Below, in pieces: positions 10,768-22,300 of a DNA stretch of 64,000 nt. The stretch is from contig NC_135549.1 in the NCBI RefSeq assembly GCF_964340395.1, positions 12,766,842-12,830,841 on the forward strand. The letters are read 5' to 3'. Made by a program: the position numbers and the translations under genes. This DNA is from Glandiceps talaboti. Its lineage: Eukaryota; Hemichordata; Enteropneusta; Spengelidae. Numbering within the stretch: position 1 is the first letter of the stretch; the number at the start of each line of letters is the position of its first letter. The notes beneath the pieces are model-generated. The model did no database searches and had not been told where the DNA came from. It saw only the letters and a program-made list of their open reading frames with translations.

Positions 10768-13700
10768 ATGGCATCATCATCAGCAACCAGATTTTCTGAG
10801 GACATGGTGGGAGAAGCAGTGGCTTTCTTCAGGATTTATTTAGCACGTAAAAATCCAAGACAAGTTGCTGATCTTTTTAGTATTCTAGGACAAGTGCCTT
10901 TCACCAAATGCAGGAGAGAAATCAAAGAACACCTTGGTAGAAGCATAAGTTTACTTAGACAGTTCCTGTCAGAGCAAACAAAGTACTTTGAAGTGGTTGG
11001 TGATAATGTGAGTTTAAGACCAACAAAAACCAAAGAGGAGATTGAAACATTATTACAGTCAGCTGTAAGCCCATTTATGGCCTCCTCAACAAATACCCCA
11101 TCCCAATATCAAGGAAATATTCAAATTGTTCAGGCACCTGGCGAATGTGCATCTATTGTCAATCAAATTCTGAGTAAGGTTTCACAGTGTCCAGTTGTAG
11201 CTGTTGATTGTGAAGGGGAAAATCTGGGTAAGGGTGTATGATTATTTCTGTTATTTTCAGTGTTTTTAGACCTCATGACTGATTTTAATATGTTGTGTTC
11301 AATTCAACAAAGTTGAAGTAAAATTTGCATGAATTTTATGAAAGAAATATTGTTGTGTTCATAATCTGGCCCTTAAGGGTGGTCTCTCCAACATTAGTCC
11401 ACAGGACCATAATGTAGCCCTGAGGACGGTCTCTGCAAAGTTAGTCCACACAACTCATAATCTGGTGTGAAGGATGGTCTCTACAACATTAATCCACAAA
11501 ACTCATAATCTGGTGGTCTCTGCAAAGTTAGTCCACACAACTCATAATCTGGCACCATGGATGGTCTCTGTCATCCATCACCTTTTCATTTTATCTTCCA
11601 ACAGGTCGAGGTGGTAAACTATCTCTAGTTCAGTTGGCTACATGTGATGGCCAAGTGTACTTGTTTGATATCGTAGCCAGTGGTAAAAAGTTGAAACTCT
11701 TTGAAGAAGGAAAACTGGCCAAGTTGTTGGAAAGTGACCAAATTGTAAAGGTATAGATAGCGTATCCTAAACTTGAGGCTGTTGGGCTAGGCCATTTTGC
11801 CAGGGGGGGGGGGGGGTCTACCCATTCTATAAAAACTTTTTTTTTATAATTATAATTATATACTTCTTGCAGGGTAGGAGGGGTTACATGAAAAATTCCC
11901 TGAAGCTAAGATATGGTATATGGACATTTACTAATGTGATTTCAATTTTCCCATCAGTTCTTCTAAGAATAGCAGACAGTAGCAAAACAATCCTTAGTGT
12001 AGTGCTCTGTGTTATTTATTAATCATCATTTCATTTCATTTTTCAATCCAAATGGCACAGCCTAACAGCCCAGTCCCACAGCCCAGCCCCATAGCCCACC
12101 CCAACAGCCCAGTCCCATAGCTTAGCCCAACAGCCCAGCCCCATATCCTAGCCCAACAGCCCAGCCCCATATCCCTGCCCAGGTTTCAGGATTATGTATA
12201 GAGGACTTACACAAAATTATATTATTTAGAGAGCAATTTTTAATTTCAATTTGTCCTTGCAGCACACAAGTCAAATTTGATTATATCTTTGGCATGCTTA
12301 CATATCATTCCTTCTCTTCATCTCATGACTAGCTCACTCACCATAATCATAATAATGTGCTGTAGATATCTGTGTGATGTTTTGCTCACAGGCAAATACT
12401 GCGGTTCTCAAATTGTTCAAATTAACCAAGCCTGCTTCATAAAATGTGTTGTCCTTCATTGTTGAACAAAGTCTAAACTAAAAAAATGTTTCATGGTATT
12501 CACAGTTGTTGTATTTTTCATTAGGTAATGCATAACTGCCGATCAGACAGCACAACACTGTATGATGAACTAGGAATTACACTCAGAAACGTGTTTGACA
12601 CTGAGGTAAGTCAATGATATTGGTGACATGCTAACATTTTCTTCAGTGAATGGTATGCAAGAGGGATAATGATGGTCATGTAGAAGAAAGTAGAAAAAGT
12701 TATATAAATATGACTGCATGTATAAATCAGGACTTATTGCATAAGTCACATTCAGATATATTCAAACAGAGAAATGCAAATAATATCAAATGTTCTCACC
12801 TTGGCAATGATATCAAATGTTCTCACCTTGGCAAATAATATCAAATGTTCTCAACTTGGCAAATAATATCAAATATTCTCAACCTGGTAAATAATATCAA
12901 ATATTCTCAACTTGGCAAATAATATCAAATGTTCTCACCTTGGCAAATAATATCAAATATTCTCAACCTGGCAAATAATATCAAATATTCTCAACCTGGT
13001 AAATAATATCAAATATTCTCAACTTGGCAAATAATATCAAATGTTCTCAACTTGGCAAATAATATCAAATGTTCTCAACTCGGCAAATGATATCAAACTT
13101 GGACTAATAGTCTGTTTTATGTTTTACCAGACAGATCGATGGTAAATTGTTTGCACTTTTATTTTCAAACTTTATCCCTATGTATATATTCACAGTGTGC
13201 TTATCAAATTTTACTTGAGCAACACAACATTGAGAAACGACAATCTAGTCCTAGTTTGAACCACATTTGTGAATTATTTGGAGGTCCAACAAATCCTATC
13301 AAAGAAGATAAAGTTTTCAAGAAGAAGATGATATACACTCAGGGGTTTTGGAGTCGGCGACCGATGTCTGATAAAATGATCCAATATGCAGCTAAGGATG
13401 TTAGAGCTCTTGTTCCAACCGTGTATGAAAACATGGACAGGTGAATTTACCAGTGTTTTTACCTTTTACCTCTTAAGATTAATGCTGAGTCTTGCTGCTG
13501 AGCATCACTTCATGGAATATTTATTTTTCCATCTCATAAGTAATTCAATTTCCTTTTCCAGTGCATAAAACAGGTTGTCACTAAAGAAAAAACTAAACAT
13601 ACATTCATTTGACTTGATCATAAACAGCGCCATCTATCAATCATGAGTGAACAAGACTGACTGTTTGCATTTGAAAGCTCTCAGCTATCAAAAGTTTGTT

Positions 13701-13940
13701 GTGTGTATAGTTAAAATGTTAGTACTCGTACATTCATGTGATCTGTTACATTTCAATACTATGTAGTGTTGTATAATGCAAAACAGATTATCAAAACAAT
13801 AGTAAAAATCTAACATTATGTTTCATATTTTCACAAAAGTTTTTTTTTCTTTTTTTTTCAGGTTAATATCTGAGGAATGGCGCTCCAGGTTTAAAAAAGT
13901 ATGCCAGGAGAATGTAGATTGTCATTTTAAAAAGAAATAG
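10768..13940 (+). CDS. EXD1/Egalitarian-like DEDDy 3'-5' exonuclease, copy A
   Basis: Five coding exons, all GT-AG and phase-consistent: 10768-11227, 11605-11750, 12525-12605, 13196-13440, 13862-13940; 336 aa. Residues 1-90 form a helical N-terminal domain like the winged-helix region of Egalitarian/EXD1. A DnaQ-type exonuclease fold follows: motif I VDCEGE with D147 and E149, motif II CRSDSTTL with D210, motif III YAAKD with Y293 and D297. All DEDDy metal-binding and catalytic residues are therefore present. In known animals EXD1 acts in piRNA production as an apparently inactive RNA-binding partner, and Egalitarian is an mRNA-localisation adaptor; here the intact residues suggest real nuclease activity, which is inference. 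The HD of some relatives is HN in motif II. The next gene downstream is a paralogue in the same orientation. Confidence 0.85.
11351..11575. repeat. Imperfect minisatellite in intron 1 of exonuclease A
   Basis: About four to five degenerate copies of a 45-60 bp unit built around TAATCTGG, GGTCTCTGCAAAGTTAGTCC and CACAACTC. Confidence 0.75.
12053..12180. repeat. C-rich minisatellite in intron 2 of exonuclease A
   Basis: Repeated CCCAACAGCCCAGCCCCATA-type units of roughly 14-30 bp, several times in a row. Confidence 0.8.
12777..13095. repeat. 28-bp minisatellite in intron 3 of exonuclease A
   Basis: About eleven copies of a 28-bp unit (AATAATATCAAATGTTCTCA then ACTTGGCA), with point variants. 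It ends about 100 bp before exon 4. Confidence 0.9.
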
Positions 13941-14060
13941 TTATACACTTAAATGCTGTCTCAATCTCATGGACATTGAAACCCCTGTAGCTGTATGATT
14001 TTTCTATTTTATTGGTAATTTGTTCCAGTGACATGACACTTTTATTAAACTAAATATTTA

Positions 14061-14315
14061 TTAAAGTGGCCATATGGATGAGGATTGGGTATTTATTTTG
14101 GGTTTTTAATTTGTAAAAGAATTTTATCAGAGCTTCCTATTTGAAAAATCAATGTGAAACAACATTGTTTGCATGGCTTATACTTCCATGTTGTTTAATT
14201 AATGTTAGTTATGTTGTTTCCCATTGATTTCTCAGGTAGGAAACCATGATAAAATTCTTTTATAAATTAAAAATCCAAAAAAAATACCCAATCCTCATCC
14301 ATATAGCCACTTTAA
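14061..14315. mobile_element. Foldback MITE, 255 bp
   Basis: The ends are inverted copies of about 100 bp, beginning TTAAAGTGGCCATATGGATG and ending in its near-complement. The hairpin includes a (A/T)-rich TTTTGGATTTTTAATTT segment. It follows directly after the stop of exonuclease A, so it may lie in the 3' UTR. A truncated copy starts at 28804. Confidence 0.85.
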
Positions 14316-14659
14316 CAAATCAAACACTTGAAAACTGCCAATGGCTATGTGTGATGTAATTTTATTGATAAACCAATTTAGAAAGTAAAAATCTCAGGTT
14401 CTACTCTATAAACATGACTGACAAGAACTAAAAAATGGTGTGGCATTTTTAGAGCTGATTTTGAAAGATCTGGTTATACAAATCAGTATTTTTGAAAGAT
14501 TAAAGAGTTTCAGATAATGTTTATCTACAGATATTTGACTAGTATACTGTCACAGCTCCTGTAGAGTTCATGGTATGGTATTTAAGTAAAGCAAAGCCAC
14601 GTTATCTCCATAGACAGGGTTAAAATCATAGCAACATACTCTGACATTAGGCATGCATG

Positions 14660-14663
14660 CAAA

Positions 14664-14709
<46 letters not shown>

Positions 14710-15060
14710 CCTGCATGATGTGCTACAAAGAAACTTGCACACTGACAGACAGGCAAACACATGCACACACACACACACCTACATGATGTGCTTGTTTACA
14801 GACATAGACATTTGCACACTGATAGACAGGCAAACATACATGCACTCAAACACACTCACACAAACACACACACACACACACACACCTACATGATGTGCTT
14901 GTTTACAGACAAAGAAACTTGCACACTGATAGGCAGGCAAACATACATGCATTCCAACACACTCACACACACACCAAAATAATGTGCTTGTTTACAGACA
15001 TAGAAAGACACTTGCACACTGATAGACAGGCAAACACATGCACACACTCAAACATACTTG
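14660..15060. repeat. Composite tandem repeat with (AC)n tracts
   Basis: Three to four copies of a unit of roughly 110-120 bp, each holding an (AC)n tract, ATGATGTGCTTGTTTACAGA, TTGCACACTGATAGACAGGC and AAACATACATGCAC. The unit nests a microsatellite inside a minisatellite. Confidence 0.85.
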
Positions 15061-17822
15061 TAGTATTTTTGTACACTGATAGACACATTTGTACTTTGAT
15101 TGACAAACCAATTTGACAAGTAGTCCAATTAAACTAGCTCCAACTAAAATCCAATCAGAGATGATATTAGTATTACTTTCAATCCTTCACTCATAGCTTT
15201 TGTCCAAGTTTAGTTGGTATTCAACTCTTATGTAATGTTTTCCTTGCAGATGCCTAGTAGAATGAAACTTGTCCGCAGATTAATTTCAATATTCACTTCA
15301 TTTAGTTACACTGTTTGTAAATACATTTAGTTACACTGTTTGTAAATACATAATTTGTACAGAAATCAAGTCAATCTGAATGTAACTTTAGCCTCCCTTC
15401 TGGGCACAATCTAGAAGGGGGTGGGGGTTTACCCCTGTATTATCAGGTATGACCTATCTTATCTTTTATTTAATCTGGATCAATGAATTCCACCCCTCGT
15501 AGTCAAACACAAATAAATCATGGGGGAGATGTCTTTTATGAAGACTTTTGAATTATGCATTATCATTATTCAGGTCAAATGAAAGTTAATTTTTTAATTA
15601 GTCTCAGGAAATCTACGTTAGAGCTGTATACAAGTAGTAGTTGGCATTTGAATAAAATTATATGGAATTGATGTATTTGTCTCCAGGTGATAATATCTCA
15701 AGAAAATCAACTTTTAAGATTAATTGCTGTGCACAAATGCAAATGGTTGAGATGCTAACAAATATGATATATACCATCACTACTTTTAAATGTCCGGTGG
15801 TAGACAACTGTCATTATACCATGCACAAGCCAAGTTGAACATGGAAATATGGAGTTTATACCCTGGTTGTTCTACAGGAAGACAACGCATATCTACATGT
15901 ATGTCACTGGTTCTGCTGTGTTCGAAATATGAAACACTTTGTGTAGATCAACAGGTTTATTAGAAGATTTTGAAACCAACCCATTTTTCACACTTCTATG
16001 TGTCATCCTATTTCATTGAAATTTTGCATATTTCTACAACCAGATACATGTATCTACAAGATTTTACTGTAATAACGCCATCAACGTTAATGTTACTTCT
16101 TTCAATGTTATGGCCACATGTCAAAGACTGGGATGTGAAAGGAGGGTGGGGGCTACTCAATAGTTTGCAAACAATATAGACTTAGTAATCATGTGGCAGG
16201 TGACTGCCATGAAAATGTGTGTCAAGCAGAATTTATGGTGGGGGAGGAGGGGGCTGAGGAGAAAATGGGAGGGGGCACGAAAATGATAGTTACTCCTATC
16301 AGTATGCGATTGCATGCATATTTATTCGGTGTGCTAATCTTCCCGAAGATAAGATGGTAGGTAAACTGTGAATGTAACTTACACCTTGGTAATTACATTA
16401 AGTTGAAAAATGGTTTCATCTCGATAAAGCGGATTGAATAGAGAAAAGGACACATTGTCTTAACTAAGTAAGAAAAGAGAGAGTGAATATTCAATTGAAA
16501 GGAAAGGACTAGTCAGGGAAAGGAAAACAATAGAAAAATCAGTGTTATTCAACCACAATAAAAATCAAATCAAACTAAGTCCTGTGATGCCATTGAGATC
16601 ATTATAACCACAAATTACGCCCATTTGTTAGGTATTTATTGATTTTTTCAAGAAAAGATATTTTCAGATGTTGTTCGTATATAAACATTGGGCCATCCTA
16701 ATAACTCTTTATCTACAAGTCATTGTACACGTATTACACATTCGTTTTATAATTGTGAGTCTAGTCAATGTGTATTTTATCACTCTAATTGGTTTTCTGT
16801 CATTTGTTATGTGACATTGCATTGTTGCCAAGGCGTTTTGAATTTCCCTACGAGGACCACATTGGAAATAAGTATTTAAAAAAAAATACTTTTGTGTTAT
16901 CCTTGGGTGATTTTTAATACCGTATACTTGCATGTATAATTCATTACCTAATAAATTCAATCAAATCGAATGTAAAAACATCCGCACTCAATGTCCATGA
17001 TGTCAGTCCCAATCTGCCCATATATTTGTTTGAACTAATTTGCATATTAACGAGGTCGACATGCGTTCAACAATTCTTCATTTACACATTCTTAGAAGCA
17101 TTTCCACTCCATTGTCTGCGTATACCGCCATGGTATAATCTAAGTCAGTACTTTATCTATAAACATGATAATGATTGGTCGAAAGTTTCACAAGAGAGGA
17201 CATACTTTGTGTAACCTTTCATGGAGTTGTGATATAACACACCTTCGTAATTACATAACCGGCGATTGACTTGAGGATGGGTAGTTATTTACACATGTAA
17301 CATACACCGTCCACGGTATCGGCAACATAACTTTGTATAACATTGTTTGTTTGCAGGGATTTTTCTCTCAAGATCTACCCCATAATCATTTAATCAACAA
17401 TTATGAACCTTTAATAATGTTATAAAACAGTTATCATTGGACTTGAACTTTCCCTTAGCAGACTTGTGAGGCGACACCTCCTCCATTACATGTAACTTGG
17501 TACAGCCTAAATCTACATCCGTACGTTTGTTACTCTACGCGTGTGGCGTGTGGTATCAACAAGGTACGCAAGGAAGGCAACTTTGTAAAGGCAAGCAGCT
17601 CCCACAATCTTACGAAAGCCATTCTGGGAATCTTTTAAAACTCAAAGGTGCGTACTATGTCAGTGGCAAAAACTGAGTATCTTAAATGTTACACATCTCT
17701 TTCAGAAACAAGTTATAAGATCGCCACTCCAGGGCGGTACTAGATCTTGGCGCAATGGTGGACGCTCACTCGACTCGTCCCAAATCAAATCGTCACATGG
17801 TCAACTTGTCCCATTCTAGTCG
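15061..17822. other. Intergenic stretch between the exonuclease copies
   Basis: No supported gene. There is a 31-bp direct duplication near 15300-15352 (TTTAGTTACACTGTTTGTAA), and the rest is unstructured AT-rich sequence. ORFs here lack splice signals and motifs. Confidence 0.5.
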
Positions 17823-18301
17823 AGTCCTGCTTGCAGATAGAGTCGGCATTCGATTCAGACATTGTCCCGTTTCCTTCTTGGTCTGAAAGGAGTCATGATG
17901 GGTGAATGGTTAGCATGACCGGCTTGGAATCTACAGGTTGCAGGTTCGAGCCCCGTCGCTGCCTGCTGTTTGTTTCTGAGTGGCTAAAGTCCTTGGGCAA
18001 GATTTGAACCACGACTGTGCCTCAGTCAACCCAGCTGTATAACTGGGGACCTGGTAGGATGTAGGTTGCAATGTGAAGGCTTTAATCCTATGCGCTTAAA
18101 TGGCTGCAATGGATTGTATGCTCCCCGGGGAGTTGAGGAAGACTAAAGGGCCGTTGTGCTGTTCTGATCCGAGCCAGGGGTAATAATTGTAAAGCGCTTT
18201 GAGCACGGAGTGGGAAAGCGCTATATAAGAAACCAACATTATTATTATTAAAGGAACAATGTCAGAATCGAGTCCGATTTGCTCCGTCGGCAAGCAGGGC
18301 T
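17823..18301. mobile_element. Foldback MITE split by a SINE
   Basis: The outer ends, AGTCCTGCTTGC and GCAAGCAGGGCT, are inverted and match the ends of the intact 124-bp element at 1476. Inner inverted pieces (CAGACATTGTCCC and GGAACAATGTCAGA) lie on the two sides of the inserted SINE. Removing the insertion leaves one hairpin element of about 120 bp. Confidence 0.8.
17892..18249 (+). mobile_element. tRNA-derived SINE inserted in a MITE
   Basis: A tRNA-like head with A box (GGTGAATGGTTAGC) and B box (GGTTCGAGCCC), a conserved body, the tail AAAGCGCTTTGAGCAC and AAAGCGCTATATAA, and a short ATT run. A perfect 6-bp direct repeat AAAGGA (17886-17891 and 18250-18255) marks the target-site duplication. 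Two relatives lie at 38311-38655 (minus) and 54131-54375 (plus). Confidence 0.88.
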
Positions 18302-18701
18302 AGTTCCCGGGGGACCAGTTTCCATCTCAGACCTAATAAATGTTCAGGGAAGGTCGATGACATACTCATGATACTAGTACTCAGAGACGATATCTTGCAC
18401 CCAACAGAGCGCCTCCACCAGCCAACACGTGGTAAGGGCCAAGTCAATATAAACTGGGAGTAGGGGTCGTTTTGGAAATCGCCACTCCAAGTTGGGGGGG
18501 GGGGGGATTGCATAAAGTTGTAAGTTTGGTTCTGCATCATATGTTTGTTACTCTTCATACTAACTGACCATAGACAAGTATATTTACCATAGGTAGGATT
18601 ACAAGAATATAGTTTATTTTGCTTCCTCTCAACATTTGCTAAATTTGTGTAATGTCAGTGGGCGCATATCGTTAGTAGCTACCCTCAACTTAATGCAACC
18701 T

Positions 18702-19147
18702 GGGGTGCGTTCGATTATGCTTCCCTGGGGAGCCTCAGACCAGGGTTACTGACGTCACTTGGGCACCTCGGGGCGTGTGAAAATCGAACGCATTTTATTG
18801 TATTTGGGGTACCCCTGGGAGCCCATAATTAAATCCGTGATTCACGATAAAGAATTTGGTCCGTCTTTCCAAAATATTTTAGACAATGTGAAGTGAAAAT
18901 TTATTTCCTCACTAAATGTGGAAAGATATCCTCAAAATACGGTATAATTCTTACGGAAATTGATAACAATAACCAATCACATGTCGTCCCCATCTTGGGT
19001 CAAGTCAGGTCAGGTCAATCCCCGAGCTGCCCCTGCTCCATGAGGAGGGTCGACTTGGGGCGCCCCGAGTGTGACGTCATGTAGTAATCGAACGCAACTT
19101 GGGGTAACTCGAGGTGCCTCGCTGGGTTGCATAATCGAACGCACCCC
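18702..19147. mobile_element. MITE with GGGGTGCGTTCGATTATGC ends, 446 bp
   Basis: The left end GGGGTGCGTTCGATTATGC is repeated exactly in reverse complement at the right. Sub-terminal pieces (TCGAACGCA, GGGGTACC) are also inverted. Two TGACGTCA-like boxes occur inside. No ORF of its own. Confidence 0.85.
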
Positions 19148-19374
19148 TGGGTACACTTTCTCTCCACCATGTTTGTTTGTTTATGGTGAATGAAGCACAT
19201 TCCTATTGTCCACCTGTGTTTGTCCAATTACTGGCATAGACCAAGTTGGATAGAAAGGGTTTTATCAACTACATGTGTTAATTCAATGACTTATTCACCC
19301 ACATTATTCAACTTGCAATAACATTTTGCGGTTGTTCTTCAGTTGCAGTTTACTCAACCAGGATTTATATAGTT

Positions 19375-22300
19375 ATGGCATCTGTGGTACAGTCAGGTGG
19401 GCCAACACTTTCATTTGAATTAACAGGAGAAGCTATATCATTTCTACGAGTGTATCTTGTAAGGAAGAACAGGCGCCCTCTGCAGTCCTTATATGACATA
19501 GTAAAGCAAGTTCCCGACTCAAAATGCAGACCCGAAATCAAGAAATATTTTAGATCAAGTGTTGACACACTGAGAAACTTTGTTGAAAATAATCCAAGAT
19601 ATTTCAAAATAGAAAATGATGTAGTATCCCTGTTACCCTGCAAATCAAGAGGAGAAATAGAAACAATATTACGTATTCCAAGACCAGCAAAGGGTGACTG
19701 TCGAGCAGAAAATATATGCATTGTGACCAATCCTAAATTTAGTGCACAAGTTGTTTGTACATTACTTGGAGAGTCGGTGATCGCTGTGGACTGTGAGGGA
19801 GAATGTCTAGGTAAGCCAGGACTTATTTGTTGAGTCTGTGATTGCTGTCTAATCTGAAGGAGAATGTCTTAGTAGATATAATTTGTGTAAATCACCTGGT
19901 AGTTGGGTTTAGTTGTAGGTGATGCCTGTCACTGTAGTTTAACACAAGTGTAGTGTCTATGTACATATATTTCATTTCTGAAGGTACATAGCAGATATAT
20001 ACACTCACTTCGAGTTAGTTACTATATAGTTTTTTCTTGGGTATCAGTCGTCTCGGTTACCCAGACTCACTGCTGGGGCTCTTCTATGCGACCACACAGA
20101 CGAGACTCTGGGGAAACCACGTTTCAAGTACCCCGCCCGGGAGTCACACAGTACATTCCTTCCAAGTCATAAAAATGGGCTTACGAGGCCTGTTGTAATT
20201 TATATGTATCACTCACTTGAAAAGTGATAACTTGTCGCGAAAGTACCTAAATCGTTTAGCCTACAATGTTGGACATGAAGTATTCCCCAGCATGCACTGC
20301 TCTAGAAACTACTTCCTACGTGGGTGAGTTGGAATCTCTTTTCCCCAGACTCTCGTTTGGGGTGGTCTTGCAGGCAGAGCCCCCAGCAGTGAGAGGCTGG
20401 GTAACCAAAACTAGGTTATCAGATAAAGCTGCTAAGCAGTGGTCAAGTTTGACTCTACATAAGATTTAAAATTGAATAAGTGAACAAGTCGGTAGAGATG
20501 TATCATTAAAATGAGGTGTAATTCTATGTAGTTACATTATAATACTGCAGTAACCAGGGCAAGTCTAGGACTCGGAGAGATATGAATGGAAAATACATAC
20601 GATGAAATTAAGGGGCACAATCTGTCATTTTGTGTTTGGGCATATTTTTTGCTGCATATTAAAGTACTTTTAGTATTCTACTTTTTTGAAGCATATTTAC
20701 CCATCACTTACAAACCTGGGGTATCTCATAAATGATCTGATGATGTAATTTTTTGCATGTATAAAAATGTTGAGGAAATCCCTACTATGCAGTCAACTGT
20801 TCTAACAATGCCAGAAGACAATCATAACGTGATAGAAGACATGCATTGATATTAACATTATACTTGAATAGTTTAATCAAGCTTTTATGTAGGTATTTTC
20901 ACTTCAGTAAAAAGTTAGTAAACTGAGCTTGTGCTTCTTACTTTAATCAATATTACAGACTTCAACATTATTTTTTTTAAAAATTACAATGTCATACATT
21001 GTCATAATCGATTTTTCTGCTCCAATTTGCCAAATTTAGCATCTCATAATGGAGTATTGTTTTGTCATTGTTTATGTGTCCTATGTTCAAATTTCACACT
21101 GTAATAACACTGTGTTAACAGTCTTGTGTCCTTCAACCCCAAATCAAATCATAGTAGTATGTCTTTAGATGATTTGTTTATTTGTCTGTCTGTGTCTTTA
21201 TTCTGTTAAGGAATAACTGGAAAACTAACCTTAGTACAAGTAGCAACAATCAGAGGAGATGTGTATCTGTTTGATGTCTTGGCTTGTAAAGATAAGTATG
21301 AACTGTTTATTCAAGGCAGGCTGAAGGAACTTTTAGAAGACACTAATGTTGTCAAGGTAAGACATCCGTGATCACTGCTCGACCAATATGAGTCTGAGGA
21401 TGGGTCACTAATCTATCTGGTACCCAAGACACTAACCTGTTACCATGAAGCTTTTATCATATCACCTTCCTCTATAGATAACGGATCAATAACTGCATAC
21501 ACCCCAAATGTTTCACTTTCAAATAGACAAATTATTGGTCGTTTGTTCTCCTCCATTCAGTGTCAACTTTTTGAATCTCATCACCTGTACATTGACTGAC
21601 GTTGGACACCTGTTAATGTTACCTGAACCTAGTTCTTTGAGCAAACACATAGTTATTGACCTGACACAGTGTAGCGACTGTTATATTTGGTGTATGACAT
21701 TGGTTTACTGACTCCTGATAGGCTGATGAGCCCAATTGTGCATGTCAGTCACACTTGTTATGCTAATACCTTGGTTGAAAATCATGTCAACCTGCTCAAC
21801 TCTATATTTCATGACTTGACAGTTAAACTATGGCGAGTTGTGATTTGTATCATTCACCTAGGTAGTCAAATTTTGTTGTAGAAACAAGAATTAAAGTCAC
21901 CACCATGTCCCCAGTATTTCATTTCTTATGTTTCAAAGAAATTCCTGGATTGAATCTTATACAATTGATATCATTTTAGGTAATGCATGCTTGCAGGAGT
22001 GACAGTGCTGCACTCTACCATCAGTTTGGTGTGTCTCTCCAGAATGTGTTTGACACTGAGGTAGGTAGTAACTATTATAACACATCATGTTCATTATAAC
22101 CTTCAGTGATTGGATTGGATCGTATCACATGGTATAGACTATTGACCCATAGTGACCTCAATTTGCACTCAATAGGGACACTATTTGCGTTGTTATAAAA
22201 CTTATTACACTGACTTTGGGGAGTAGTAGACGTTTTATACATTGATTTTGACAGAATAACAGCCACATTTGTCACGAAAACACTGTATACTGCATAATTA

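Noticed and set aside
14660-15060. CRISPR-like array
   Set aside because: The repeats are degenerate, directly adjacent and nested with microsatellites, with no unique spacers. The organism is a eukaryote.
14568-15116. His-Thr and Cys-Val repeat ORFs
   Set aside because: Translation of (AC)n microsatellite tracts in a composite tandem repeat.
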